Of a stretch of DNA of 64,000 nt, positions 43,030-52,396 are shown one piece after another. The translations under genes and the position numbers were made by a program. Source of the stretch: Sneathiella aquimaris (GTDB lineage Bacteria; Pseudomonadota; Alphaproteobacteria; Sneathiellales; Sneathiellaceae). Location of the stretch: the NCBI RefSeq assembly GCF_026409565.1, contig NZ_CP112881.1:310001-374000 (forward strand), in the 5' to 3' direction. The notes under the pieces are model-generated. The model searched no databases. It worked only from the letters and a program-made list of their open reading frames with translations, and was not told where the DNA came from. Position 1 is the stretch's first letter, and each line of letters starts with the position of its first letter.

Positions 43030-44045
43030 ATGACCCTGGCGGTCAGCCTGTTGTCTTTTGCGCAGGCCTCTCTGGACAGGTGTTCTTCCCAATGTAGAGC
43101 ATGGCGGGTTATCAGGTCGAGGTCATTATATTGGGGGCGCCAGTCCAAGGTTTTGCGAATTTTTTCTGTATTGGCAATCAGGGCCGCAGGGTCACCCGCA
43201 CGCCGTGGGGAATATTTTAGCCTGAAATCTCTGTTCGCCGCCTGTTTCACAGAATTAACGATTTCCAGCACGGAACTCCCACGGCCATATCCGCAGTTCA
43301 GAACTTCACTGCGGCCGCCGTTTCGCAAATAACAAAGGGTTGCCGAATGGGCCGCCACGAGGTCTGAAACGTGAATATAGTCTCGGATACCTGTCCCATC
43401 AGTAGTGTCATAATCAGAGCCAAATATCTCCAGATAGGGGCGAAGTCCAAGACTGGCCTGACAGGCGACCTTTATCAAATGTGTGGCGTTTGGTGTGGAC
43501 TGGCCGATACGCCCCTCCGGATCTGCTCCAGCCACATTAAAATACCGAAGCGCAACATAGTTGAAATTATGGCTGGCGGCGGCATCTGATAACATTTTCT
43601 CAATCATCAATTTTGAGGATCCGTACGGCGAAATCGGTTTCTTTGGTGTATCTTCAGTAACAACAAATGTATCCGTGACCCCATAAACCGCCGCTGTTGA
43701 GGAAAAGACGAAATGTTTAATCCCTTGTTTCAGCGCCGTCCTTATCAAGGCGCAGGATTTGGCCGTATTATTGTAGTAATATCCCATTGGATCGCGTAAT
43801 GACTCCGGCACAACGGAAGAAGCGGCAAAATGCACGATCGCGGTTACCTGATGATCCTGAATAATGTTGGTCACAAGCTCCTGATCACCCACATCCCCTT
43901 TCACAAAGATGGCGCAGGGCGGAACGGACCAATGAAACCCTGTTGAAAGATTATCCAGAACAACAACTTTTTCTTGTTCGTTTAATAATTGCAGGACCAT
44001 ATGGCTGCCGATATAGCCTGCCCCTCCTGTAATCAAAATGCTCAT
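43026..44045 (-). CDS. galE: UDP-glucose 4-epimerase
   Basis: 339 residues from the ATG at 44045, which has GGAGG upstream; a longer start at 44087 would include unrelated residues. Extended SDR: ILITGGAGYIGSHM (NAD), FSSTAAVYG, and YGSSKLMIEKML for the catalytic Tyr/Lys. RYFNVAGADPEGRIGQSTPNATHLI and the C-terminal region complete a GalE. It interconverts UDP-Glc and UDP-Gal (or the GlcNAc forms) and supplies precursors to the polysaccharide. A TTACA direct repeat and a hairpin lie upstream. Confidence 0.93.
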   Translation of the reverse strand: MSILITGGAGYIGSHMVLQLLNEQEKVVVLDNLSTGFHWSVPPCAIFVKGDVGDQELVTNIIQDHQVTAIVHFAASSVVPESLRDPMGYYYNNTAKSCALIRTALKQGIKHFVFSSTAAVYGVTDTFVVTEDTPKKPISPYGSSKLMIEKMLSDAAASHNFNYVALRYFNVAGADPEGRIGQSTPNATHLIKVACQASLGLRPYLEIFGSDYDTTDGTGIRDYIHVSDLVAAHSATLCYLRNGGRSEVLNCGYGRGSSVLEIVNSVKQAANRDFRLKYSPRRAGDPAALIANTEKIRKTLDWRPQYNDLDLITRHALHWEEHLSREACAKDNRLTARVI

Positions 44046-44110
44046 AAATTGAAACCTCCATTCTAATGCATAGGGAAGCCGCGTCACCGGGCCTCAAAAG
44101 CAACAAAACT

Positions 44111-44152
44111 CTCCTTAATCGTTTAAGGAGATTGGAATTACACAACATTACA
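44111..44152 (-). promoter_or_regulatory. galE upstream hairpin and TTACA direct repeat
   Basis: CTCCTTAA (44111-44118) and TTAAGGAG (44123-44130) form a perfect eight-base hairpin with a four-base loop. Just beyond it TTACA-CAACA-TTACA (44138-44152) is a direct repeat with a 10-base period. A closely matching repeat occurs upstream of the initiating sugar transferase (53850-53874). The region 44153-44438 up to the glycosyltransferase gene is AT-rich and otherwise empty. Confidence 0.5.
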
Positions 44153-44438
44153 AAGGGGTTATATTCGATAGTATATCAGAATTATCACATAAGCCGAGTA
44201 TTTTTTATATTTTTCTAATGTTAAGAAGAGGCAGCTATATTGGCACTATTCTTTGCCATAACTTCAGCATGTCTTGCGATGTTATTTATCTATGCATATA
44301 CTCATAATATTAGTTATTTGTGTTTTATTTCTGCTGCGTTCAGTCGGGTTTTAAATGTAGGTTTTACGGTACAAATCGAACGGTTGTCCGAATAAGGGCA
44401 CGCAAAGATCAGGTTTGCAAAATATGCTGGGAGTGTCC

Positions 44439-45521
44439 ATGCGTGTTCTATTTATCCTTCCGCACCCGATTGAAGGCCCTTCAAGCCGGTTTCGCGTCTA
44501 TCAGTATATTCCATATCTCAGAGAGCATGGGATTGAGTGTGATATCAGGCCCTTTGTTTCGTCCGAACATGTTCAGGAACTGTATGCAACCGGCAATACC
44601 GGCACCAAAATAGTGTTGACCTTGCGGGGGCTGGCGGCCCGTATGCGCGATGTTGTATACGCGCAAAAATATGACATTGTGTTTATCCTGCGCGAGGCGT
44701 TTGCTTTGGGGCCACCCTTTGTGGAGCGTGCCCTTAAAAAAGCTTGTGGGCGTATGGTTTTTGATTTTGATGATGCAATTTATACGCGGTCGCTGGCCTA
44801 TGATAATCCGGTTGATCGCCTTCGGGACTTTAGCAAAACGGCAAAGGTTATTGCGGCCGCTGACACCATAATCACCGGTAGTTCCTATCTTGCAGCCTAT
44901 GCAAAGCAACATAGTAAGTCCACCGGACAGGTTCGGGTTTTGCCCACCGTTGTCGATCATCAGGTATACCGACCAAGAAATTGTCGGGCAAAGGATGACA
45001 CAATCACATTGGGCTGGATCGGGACACCGCGCGGCTCCCATTATGTTGCGGACTTAATGCCTGTTTTTAAAGAACTATGCTGTCGTTTCCCTCAATTGCG
45101 CATGGTGTTTGTGGGGGTTGAGCCCTTCGATACTGAAAACTTGCCCATTGAACTTAGAGACTGGTCGCTAGAGCGCGAAATAGACGATATTTCGGACTTT
45201 GATATCGGCATAATGCCCTTGACGGATGATGAAGAAACACGGGGAAAATGCGGCTTTAAAATCATTCAGTATATGAGCTGTGGTGTTGCCCCTGTTGTCA
45301 GTCCGGTTGGCGCCAATACCGATATTGTCATTGAGGATGAAACCGGTTTGTTTGCCAATAATCCAAATCAATGGCGTGATCAGATTTCCCGCTTGATAGA
45401 GGATGAGACCTTTCGCAAACAAATGGCAGAAAAAGGACGCCAAAGAGTTGCAGAGCAATACTCCCTTTCTGTGACGGCACCAAAGTTATTGAAAATTCTT
45501 AGAGAAACGGCTGCCAGATGA
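44439..45521 (+). CDS. Glycosyltransferase family 4 (GT-B)
   Basis: About 360 residues from MRVLFILPHPIEGPSSRFRVYQY (44439), preceded by GGGAG. GT-B fold with an N-terminal acceptor domain, VIAAADTIITGSSYLAAYA, TLGWIGTPRGSHYVADLMP and the C-terminal nucleotide-sugar region CGFKIIQYMSCGVAPVVSPVGANTDIV. It transfers a sugar to the lipid-linked repeat unit in the cytoplasm. It is followed by the flippase gene. Confidence 0.88.
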   Translation: MRVLFILPHPIEGPSSRFRVYQYIPYLREHGIECDIRPFVSSEHVQELYATGNTGTKIVLTLRGLAARMRDVVYAQKYDIVFILREAFALGPPFVERALKKACGRMVFDFDDAIYTRSLAYDNPVDRLRDFSKTAKVIAAADTIITGSSYLAAYAKQHSKSTGQVRVLPTVVDHQVYRPRNCRAKDDTITLGWIGTPRGSHYVADLMPVFKELCCRFPQLRMVFVGVEPFDTENLPIELRDWSLEREIDDISDFDIGIMPLTDDEETRGKCGFKIIQYMSCGVAPVVSPVGANTDIVIEDETGLFANNPNQWRDQISRLIEDETFRKQMAEKGRQRVAEQYSLSVTAPKLLKILRETAAR

Positions 45522-45576
45522 TCCTCATTCTGATGCTTTCGCCGATGACAAAAATGACCAAAAGCGATGCTCGGCC

Positions 45577-47016
45577 ATGAGCGCGCCTGAAGAAACAAAT
45601 AGCGGGCGCCAGGTGGCCCAATCAAGTATTTTCTATCTAGGCTCACAGCTCGGGGCTCGGGCTCTGAATTTTGTTTTTTTTGTTATGCTTGCCCGGTCGT
45701 TACCAACCGCAGAGTTTGGGGTCCTCAATTTTGCTCTGACCTTCATTGTGTTCCTGGATATCGTGATCGATCTGGGGCTGTCGCGGTATGCACTGCGTGA
45801 AATCTCCAAATTTCCGGATCAAACGGGTTGGTTTATTGGGACCCTGCTGCCCTTTAAGTTATTCGCCTCAGTAGCTGTGTACGGTCTGTCCAGTGCTGTA
45901 ATCCTGTATGGAAGTGACTTTGGCGATAATGGCCTTATCTTCGTTGTCGCTGTTCTGAGTATCTTATTTACCGCGCCTTCAATGTTATTGGAAAGCGTGT
46001 TACAGGCTCACCAAAAATTCTCAATTATTGCGGTGGCGCATGTCGGCCTTAGTGTTACCCAATTCGTGATCGGGGGGGGCGTTCTTTTGAGCGGGGGCTC
46101 TACCCTGATCATCGGATTAGTCTTTTCGGTCTCCAATCTTTTTTATTGTTCGCTGATGATTTATGGCGTGCGTAAAATTGATTTTGGCCCGTTTCAATTC
46201 GGTGCGCTGGTCTCTCTGGGGCGATTGTTAAAGCCTGCTTTTCCGTATCTGTGTTCAGCGCTTATTGTCATTCTGGTGATGCGGGTGGAATTTTTGATTT
46301 TGGGGTACTTTGGGTCCGCCGAAGATCTGGGTCTTTATGGTATGGCCACAAAAATTCTTGAAGCCGCGTTGCTATTGCCCGTTGTCTTCGGCACCGTGCT
46401 GGCCCCGCGCTTTGCGATTGCTCATGCCCGTCCCATGGAAGTGCTCACCAGGTTATACAGGTCCAGCGTAGAGATCCTGTTGTTGATGGTTATCCCGTGT
46501 GCCCTTCTTGCTTACAGTCTGGCACCGGTGCTCGTCTGGATCCTGCCTGACCGAGGGTTTGCGCAGCTGGACAGTGTGTTGAAGCTTTTGTTCCTTGGCT
46601 ATCCAGCGGCTTGCCTGTATTTGCTGAATACCTTTGTGTTATTTGGTGCCGTGAAACAGTCGAAGCCCCTGATCCTGTTAATCGCTCTTGCGCTGCTGCA
46701 AGTCGCGATAAACGCGGTGCTGCAAAACAGCTTTGGACTTTGGGGGGCGGCATACAGTTTCCTGGGCTTTATGAGCATTGCCGCGTTTGCATCGACTTTT
46801 TTCATTCTCAACAGATTTGTCGAATTGGCAATAACAGCGCAGGCGTTTATTGCACCGGGCACCGGGTTGGCAGTGGTGGCCCTGATCTACTGGTTGATGC
46901 CTGCAAGTATGGAAATGATTAGGTTGACTGTCGCACTGGCGAGTTATGCAGCAGTGATTTTTATGACAAGACGCTTATTGCCGGGGGGTGCCCGGCAGTT
47001 TACTTTCGAGACTTAA
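45577..47016 (+). CDS. Oligosaccharide flippase (Wzx family)
   Basis: 479 residues with 12-14 predicted membrane helices. The N-terminal pattern QVAQSSIFYLGSQLGARALNFVFFVMLARSLPTAEFGVLNFALTF is typical of polysaccharide flippases. It moves the undecaprenyl-linked repeat unit to the periplasmic face. It lies 55 bases after the glycosyltransferase and convergent with a small membrane-protein gene. Confidence 0.9.
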   Translation: MSAPEETNSGRQVAQSSIFYLGSQLGARALNFVFFVMLARSLPTAEFGVLNFALTFIVFLDIVIDLGLSRYALREISKFPDQTGWFIGTLLPFKLFASVAVYGLSSAVILYGSDFGDNGLIFVVAVLSILFTAPSMLLESVLQAHQKFSIIAVAHVGLSVTQFVIGGGVLLSGGSTLIIGLVFSVSNLFYCSLMIYGVRKIDFGPFQFGALVSLGRLLKPAFPYLCSALIVILVMRVEFLILGYFGSAEDLGLYGMATKILEAALLLPVVFGTVLAPRFAIAHARPMEVLTRLYRSSVEILLLMVIPCALLAYSLAPVLVWILPDRGFAQLDSVLKLLFLGYPAACLYLLNTFVLFGAVKQSKPLILLIALALLQVAINAVLQNSFGLWGAAYSFLGFMSIAAFASTFFILNRFVELAITAQAFIAPGTGLAVVALIYWLMPASMEMIRLTVALASYAAVIFMTRRLLPGGARQFTFET

Positions 47017-47023
47017 CAGGGCC

Positions 47024-47218
47024 CTATAAGGCTTGTAAAACTGCGACAATTAGAACCCAACCCAACGCACTAAGACCGCCAATAACCAATAGGCTGGCAC
47101 GTTTACTCAGTCGTTTTGTTCTTTGGCTTGGGGGGGTAAATTCAAAAAGATCTGCCCTGTCTGAAATAAGGGACCCGTTCTGAGAGTTCAAATCCTGACT
47201 GTTGCTCGTACTATGCAA
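47024..47218 (-). CDS. Small single-pass membrane protein, unknown function
   Basis: 64 residues from a TTG start with an excellent ribosome-binding site (GGAGG, six bases upstream). A polar N-terminal half with Ser, Asn and Asp is followed by basic KRLSKRAS and one C-terminal helix LLVIGGLSALGWVLIVAVLQAL, so it resembles a tail-anchored or inner-membrane micro-protein. It lies at the 3' end of the minus-strand EPS operon, 113 bases after the GT2 gene, and may have its own promoter. No family is recognised. Confidence 0.6.
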   Translation of the reverse strand: MHSTSNSQDLNSQNGSLISDRADLFEFTPPSQRTKRLSKRASLLVIGGLSALGWVLIVAVLQAL

Positions 47219-47331
47219 TGTATACCTCCAACGATCTGATGAGCTTCCCAGATCAACATACTAATCACTTCAAATATCCACTTTTTATTCATTGCACGAA
47301 TACATTAACAAACTAATAAATTAAATCATAA

Positions 47332-48324
47332 TTAAATCGATCGATTGAGCCGAATTGTCCGTATTGTTGTTGTGAGAAAGCCATAAGTACTTTCGGCGCG
47401 CAAATTTGCAAGCTTGCGCCGTTTATGAAGGCTTTTGCGGGCTTCTTTGCAGGCGTCGAGCAGTCCCGAGAAAAAAGCCTGCCAGTGGGTGCGGAGAAAT
47501 CGTGGCTTGCCAATAATCAAACTGATAACGAAGGCGAGACAATGTGTGCCAAAGGTAAAGATCAAATAGAGGGGGATCAACAGGGCCGGTACATTTTTAA
47601 GGATTACCTGATAGGCATTGCAGGTTGTCAATCTGACTGAAAAGGCAGAGGCCGTTCCGCCCGATGATGCGCTTCCCATATGATAGACAATGGCGCCGGG
47701 CACAAAAATACAACGATATCCTGCCATCTGGGCCCTGAGGCCCAGATCAATATCTTCCATATATGCGAAAAAATCTGGGTCAAACAGGCCTATCTTTTCC
47801 AGCATATCGCGTCTGTAAATGGAAGCTGCGGCACAGGCACTCTGGATTTCTGTCACGGTGCATACATTATTATGGCGGCGGCTCCCCACTTTAAACGACA
47901 CGCCAAAAGGATAAAACCCATCGCCTAAAGAATCGATTGTTTCACGGTCGGTAAAATCCATAAGCTGCGAGGCACAGAAGCCTGCCTCCGGGTGAGCGTC
48001 CATGGTTTTTACAATGGTGTCCAACCAGTTGGGGTGGGTTTCGGTATCATTGTTCAAGGCGGCGATATAGGGGCCCTTGGACTGTTCAATACCGGTGTTT
48101 ATGGCCGCAGAAAATCCAAGATTTTCAGAATGGCGCAAGATGACCACTTCGGGATATTCTTGTTCTAACAAAGGAATGGACTGATCAACAGAACCATTAT
48201 CGACCACATATACTTTAAAATCCTGGAAGGTTTGCGCGCGCAGGCTATCCAGGCAAAGGCGCAGCAGTTTCTCACCGTTCCAGTTGGGAATGACCACCGA
48301 GACTGTTTCTTTTTTATCCGTCAT
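47332..48324 (-). CDS. Glycosyltransferase family 2
   Basis: 330 residues. GT-A fold with VVIPNWNGEKLLRLCLDSL, VDNGSVDQSI, the metal-binding region AALNNDTETHPNW and the catalytic YMEDIDLGLRAQMAGY. A C-terminal membrane-associated helix is present near LLIPLYLIFTFGTHCLAFVISL. It belongs to the rhamnosyltransferase-like WcaA/RfbN group. It overlaps the methyltransferase gene by four bases. Confidence 0.9.
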   Translation of the reverse strand: MTDKKETVSVVIPNWNGEKLLRLCLDSLRAQTFQDFKVYVVDNGSVDQSIPLLEQEYPEVVILRHSENLGFSAAINTGIEQSKGPYIAALNNDTETHPNWLDTIVKTMDAHPEAGFCASQLMDFTDRETIDSLGDGFYPFGVSFKVGSRRHNNVCTVTEIQSACAAASIYRRDMLEKIGLFDPDFFAYMEDIDLGLRAQMAGYRCIFVPGAIVYHMGSASSGGTASAFSVRLTTCNAYQVILKNVPALLIPLYLIFTFGTHCLAFVISLIIGKPRFLRTHWQAFFSGLLDACKEARKSLHKRRKLANLRAESTYGFLTTTIRTIRLNRSI

Positions 48325-49064
48325 GAGGGGCTCTTACTTTGGACAAGAACAGAATAATTACTGCTTCCACCCGAAAGGATCCGAAGCCCGTGATGTAAAA
48401 TCCTGATCGGCCAGGAATGTGATTTGTGGGTTGCTTCAAAGGACAGGATTTCAAACCCGGCTTGGCTAATAAAGCTTCGCACCTTATCTGGATCATAATA
48501 TCGGAACTGATCATGCTGGCCAAACAGACGTTTCACCCACTGTGTCCGACTGTTGATAAAGTCGAAATATATAGATCCGCCGGGCTTTAGAAAGGGTGAC
48601 AAACGTGTGATCAGGGTTTCCATTTCAAGGGCTTTTTCAAACAGAACGTCATGTATGATGATCAAATCAAAAGCTTTTTGCGGAAACTCCACGGCCATCA
48701 CGTCAACTTGTTCAAAGGATGTATTGGCAATATACCCTTCCTGCAGAAGAAGCTGATAAAAGGGGGCAAATTCAGGCGTGTAATCGATGGACTGAATCTG
48801 CTGTTTCTGCAATCGCTCAATGAACAATTCGGTTGCAAAAGGACCGCTGCCTACGTTCAGAACCGTCAACCCGTCTTCCTGAATATGGCGCTTGAGAATG
48901 GCCGCCAGGGTTTCAAGCCTTTGAGTGCCAGAAAAGAACCTGTCAAAGTCAGAGAATTTATTCGGCAGGTTCGCCCGCAAGATTTCTGCGTAGCGATCCA
49001 CAAAATCAAGATTACACAGGCCCTTCCCATCCTGCCCTTTTGGGGACAACTGCTTATACAACAT
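48321..49064 (-). CDS. Class I SAM-dependent methyltransferase
   Basis: About 247 residues from MLYKQLSPKGQ (49064), where GGAG precedes the ATG. A longer frame to 49133 would overlap the upstream gene by 80 bases. Motifs VLNVGSGPFATELFIERL, SIDYTPEFAPFY and FDLIIIHDVLFEKALE place it with Methyltransf_25-like enzymes. In this operon it probably methylates a sugar or the repeat unit. Confidence 0.78.
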   Translation of the reverse strand: MLYKQLSPKGQDGKGLCNLDFVDRYAEILRANLPNKFSDFDRFFSGTQRLETLAAILKRHIQEDGLTVLNVGSGPFATELFIERLQKQQIQSIDYTPEFAPFYQLLLQEGYIANTSFEQVDVMAVEFPQKAFDLIIIHDVLFEKALEMETLITRLSPFLKPGGSIYFDFINSRTQWVKRLFGQHDQFRYYDPDKVRSFISQAGFEILSFEATHKSHSWPIRILHHGLRILSGGSSNYSVLVQSKSPS

Positions 49065-50130
49065 CCATATCTCCCCATGAAAATGCCCATTTATCCGGAT
49101 GAAAGGCAATCTCACCACGGTCTGTCGACACACGGGCGACCATACGGAATTGTTTCGGGTTATGGGCCGGCGGTATTTTGAAGAAACCGCACCGTGTCAA
49201 TGCACGCATTTGGGCGCTGCCCGGGATTTGCTGATCAACAAGGATCGAAATTTTATCCTCTTTCTTTTTGTAAAGCGCATTGACAAGCAGCGCGATCACC
49301 AGCGGATCATTTCCCTCCACGGATAGATCACAGATCAGTCCGGCCTTGGTGTTGAACAGTTGCCGTGGGCTCATGACGATATATCCAACCAGTTGGCCTT
49401 GCCGTATGGCTGCATATTTTTGATATTGATATATCGGATGCTGACAAAACCGCCAATTCAGTGTTTTTGAATCCCGGTTTAGGCGAATTTTTCCGTCACG
49501 GGCGAGCCGTTTATTCAAGTCATCAAATCGATCATCAAATCTTTGCAGCTCCTCAATCTGAATATCCTTTCTGAAGCGTAATGAAACAAGAGTGGAATAA
49601 ACAGAGGCGAGATTTGCTGCACAGATTTTGAAAATCTGACTGAAAATGGCACCTTTTTCAAATGTCAGAAATGAAAAACCTGGTAAGGGGCGCACCATCA
49701 GTTGGGGTTCGAAAATCTGTTGATAGCCCACATGCTTGGACGTCAACATCCGAACAGAACTGTCGTTTGGAAAATTTATGGCAAAGTCATTCCCCGCCTC
49801 TTCAATGCGCTGATTATGGGCGGCCATTAGTTGAAAAGGTACGCGGTTCAAGTGGCGCATGGTTTCAGGGTCGACCATAAATTCCAGACCATGGGCCATC
49901 TTTAAGGTCTGTTCACCTGCCTGGCAGGGCCGTGGGATAAAACCCGCAAATCCGATGATGGTATCGTCCCGGATTTTCACGATCCCGGAACCCTCTCCAT
50001 TCGGATTGTCCTGGAACAGCCACTTAAAGAAAGCCGGATTAGTATGGGGATGGTCTGCACCCCATACTTTTGCTCGCAGGCTGAGTAAGGCGGCGTCATC
50101 TTTACCGGGACAATACAGGCGCTCATGCAT
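49054..50130 (-). CDS. GNAT-family N-acetyltransferase in the EPS operon
   Basis: About 358 residues from MHERLYCPGKD (50130), overlapping the GT4 stop by eight bases. The N-terminal GNAT region has IVKIRDDTIIGFAGFIPRP and LEFMVDPETMRHLNRVPFQLMAAH, and a second acyltransferase-like half follows (LVGYIVMSPRQLF). The length suggests a double GNAT. It probably acylates an amino sugar of the repeat unit, perhaps one exposed by another enzyme; the substrate is not known. Confidence 0.72.
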   Translation of the reverse strand: MHERLYCPGKDDAALLSLRAKVWGADHPHTNPAFFKWLFQDNPNGEGSGIVKIRDDTIIGFAGFIPRPCQAGEQTLKMAHGLEFMVDPETMRHLNRVPFQLMAAHNQRIEEAGNDFAINFPNDSSVRMLTSKHVGYQQIFEPQLMVRPLPGFSFLTFEKGAIFSQIFKICAANLASVYSTLVSLRFRKDIQIEELQRFDDRFDDLNKRLARDGKIRLNRDSKTLNWRFCQHPIYQYQKYAAIRQGQLVGYIVMSPRQLFNTKAGLICDLSVEGNDPLVIALLVNALYKKKEDKISILVDQQIPGSAQMRALTRCGFFKIPPAHNPKQFRMVARVSTDRGEIAFHPDKWAFSWGDMDVV

Positions 50131-51319
50131 GGACCACCTCCCGGCTTTGGGCAAGAACAAGGTTCTGGTACAGAATTTCCGTTTGGGCGACCATCGCCTG
50201 CTGAGAGAATTTTTCGTTCAAGAGGTCAAATCCGGCCTCTCCATACTGGTGGCAGAGATCAGGGTCAGCCAGAAGATCAGAGATATGTTGGGCGAGGGTA
50301 TGCGGCTCTGCAGCGGGAACGACCCGGCCGGTTTTTCCAGCAATGATCATTTCGGAAACGCCCCCTACATCGGTTGCGACAATCGGCAGGCGGGCAGCCA
50401 TGGCTTCCAGAAGCGAAATCGGCAGTCCCTCAGATACTGAGGATAAAACAAACAAATCGGAGGCAGTTAACAAGGCTGGAACATCTCGTCTTTCCCCGCA
50501 AAAATGAACATGTTTTTCCAACGAGAGTTGGTGCGCCTGAGCGCGAAGGCTGTCCTCCAACTCGCCGCTGCCAACAATGGCAAGATGCGCATCGGGATGA
50601 TTTTTGGTGACAAGGGCGAAGCCGTCAATCAGCGTATCAATGCCTTTAAACCAGACCAGTCGTGCGACACAGATGATGATTTTTCCAGATCCTTCATTAC
50701 CAATAATCTCTTGCCGGAAGCAGCTGTCTTCGGCGGCCCGGCTTGAAAAACTCTGTAGCCGAATGCCGTTTGGAATGACAAATACTTGATTGCGGGGCAG
50801 GATGCCTGCGTGAATGACCGCATCTGCAACCCGTTGTGAAACTGTGATTGTCGCATCAATGCCTAACGCACTGATGATCTTGTCATAAGCCCAGAAAACG
50901 AGTTTCTTCCAGCGTTGGGGCATGGCGATAAACCCAAGATTATGGGCGGTATTAACAACGATAAGATCGCGGGAGAGGGTGCCGATAATGGCGCCGAGAA
51001 GAGCGGCTTTCGACATATGTGTATGAAGAATATCAAAACCGCCTTCCTTCAGGATTTGGCGAAGCTGCCGCAGCGCTTTTATGTCGGCGCGGATATCAAG
51101 CAACCGGCTCATTGGAAGAAAGATGACCTTGATGCCTTTGGCCTCTATGGCGCTTTGATGCTCCGGGTGAAGGCTGTCCGTTATCAGGGTCACGTTCATT
51201 CCGTCACTCATCCCGTCAAGCAACGTCATGATATGGTCGGGGACACCGCCGATATCCATGCGGGTGACAAGGATTGCAATACGAATGGGCGTGTGTGAAG
51301 AACGGCGATTTAGCATCAT
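50123..51319 (-). CDS. Glycosyltransferase family 4
   Basis: 398 residues. GT-B fold: ILVTRMDIGGVPDHIMTLLDGM (N-terminal loop), THMSKAALLGAIIGTLSRDLIVVNTAHN, IICVARLVWFKGIDTLIDGFALV and the nucleotide-sugar site SEGLPISLLEAMAARLPIVATDVGGVSEMI. It overlaps the deacetylase by four bases (start) and the GNAT gene by eight. Confidence 0.92.
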   Translation of the reverse strand: MMLNRRSSHTPIRIAILVTRMDIGGVPDHIMTLLDGMSDGMNVTLITDSLHPEHQSAIEAKGIKVIFLPMSRLLDIRADIKALRQLRQILKEGGFDILHTHMSKAALLGAIIGTLSRDLIVVNTAHNLGFIAMPQRWKKLVFWAYDKIISALGIDATITVSQRVADAVIHAGILPRNQVFVIPNGIRLQSFSSRAAEDSCFRQEIIGNEGSGKIIICVARLVWFKGIDTLIDGFALVTKNHPDAHLAIVGSGELEDSLRAQAHQLSLEKHVHFCGERRDVPALLTASDLFVLSSVSEGLPISLLEAMAARLPIVATDVGGVSEMIIAGKTGRVVPAAEPHTLAQHISDLLADPDLCHQYGEAGFDLLNEKFSQQAMVAQTEILYQNLVLAQSREVVHA

Positions 51320-52239
51320 GTGGTCACTTTGTGATTGGTTTTGTTGTTTCGGGCAAACAAAGTGTAGGTCTTGCGCAGTGTATTTCGGTAGAGCATTGTG
51401 TCACGAAAGCCCAACCAGTCGTATACGCCTCTTATTTTAACGCAGAAGATAAAATAGGGGTCACTGGCTGAAACTTCCGTTCGGTTAATTCTTAAGGGGT
51501 GAGTCTGTGCTTTGTTCACGCCGGAACGGGTTGTAAACGCGAGGCTGTAGCCTGCACTTTTGACTGCATCGGCGACCTGATCATTTACATCTCCGGTGGG
51601 ATAAGCAAAGGCCGTGCAAGGGTGTTTGAATTCTGTTTCAATATAGCTGCGCGATTCACTGAGTTCTCTTTGTAATGCGGGGACCCCAAGGGTTGTCAGG
51701 TTTGGGTGTGAACAGGTGTGAGAACCAATTTCATGGCCTTCTGCCAACCATTGATGCAGGGCTTGAACATCCATCATCTGGCCAAATTCTTCAGCGTCAC
51801 TCATCGGCCAAGCGGCATTATTGCTACCGATCATATCGGTGACGACAAATACGATGGCGGTAAAGCCATATTTTTTGAGCAATGGCGCGGCACATTCCAG
51901 ATTGTCCGCATAGCCATCATCAAACGTGATCAAAATTGCTTTCGGGTCGATGGCCTGCTTTCCGGTCCTCATTTTTTCAAATTCATCAACCGTGACCGAG
52001 CGATATCCACAGCGCGCCAGATGGGCAAGCTGGCGTTCAAATGCTGTTTCCCGTACGGTTGTCTCTCGCGAGACAAGGCCCAGTTCGTGAAACGCGAAAG
52101 AATTGACCCGATGATAAAACAGAACGCGCAAACCGTTGTTTTTCCCGGGGATTAACAAACCGACAGGCATCAACAGACATTTAAGGACCATTTTTATAAA
52201 CAGTCTTGTGTGCGAGAATAATATGCCTGAGCGGTCCAT
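51316..52239 (-). CDS. Polysaccharide deacetylase (NodB-type), membrane-associated
   Basis: 307 residues. N-terminal hydrophobic segment (MVLKCLLMPVGLLIPG), then VLFYHRVN, ILITFDDGYADNLECAAPLL (catalytic Asp and metal Asp), HEIGSHTCSHPNLTTL (metal His pair) and CTAFAYPTGDVND. It differs from the XrtA-type deacetylase at 41042 and is the second deacetylase in the locus. First gene of the overlapping cluster 52239-47332. Confidence 0.9.
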   Translation of the reverse strand: MDRSGILFSHTRLFIKMVLKCLLMPVGLLIPGKNNGLRVLFYHRVNSFAFHELGLVSRETTVRETAFERQLAHLARCGYRSVTVDEFEKMRTGKQAIDPKAILITFDDGYADNLECAAPLLKKYGFTAIVFVVTDMIGSNNAAWPMSDAEEFGQMMDVQALHQWLAEGHEIGSHTCSHPNLTTLGVPALQRELSESRSYIETEFKHPCTAFAYPTGDVNDQVADAVKSAGYSLAFTTRSGVNKAQTHPLRINRTEVSASDPYFIFCVKIRGVYDWLGFRDTMLYRNTLRKTYTLFARNNKTNHKVTT

Positions 52240-52396
52240 ATATATTAGCCTTATGTTTATTCTTATTTGAAATATCTAAAAAGGCTGTCTGACAGTCCTG
52301 AAGCGGTTGATCTTTCCTGTGGCATCATTGCGGTTCGGCAACACGCCTCCGCATTCAATTTTAAAAATATGAAAACCAAGCCCTGTACCGTCAAAA

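Noticed and set aside
44240-44256. TGGCACTATTCTTTGCC resembling a sigma-54 promoter
   Set aside because: The GG to GC spacing is 11 bases rather than the required 10, so it does not fit a sigma-54 site.
52305-52320. CTGTCTGACAG palindrome (52286-52296 region) as a terminator after the sugar transferase
   Set aside because: The stem is only five bases and there is no T run in the direction of transcription.
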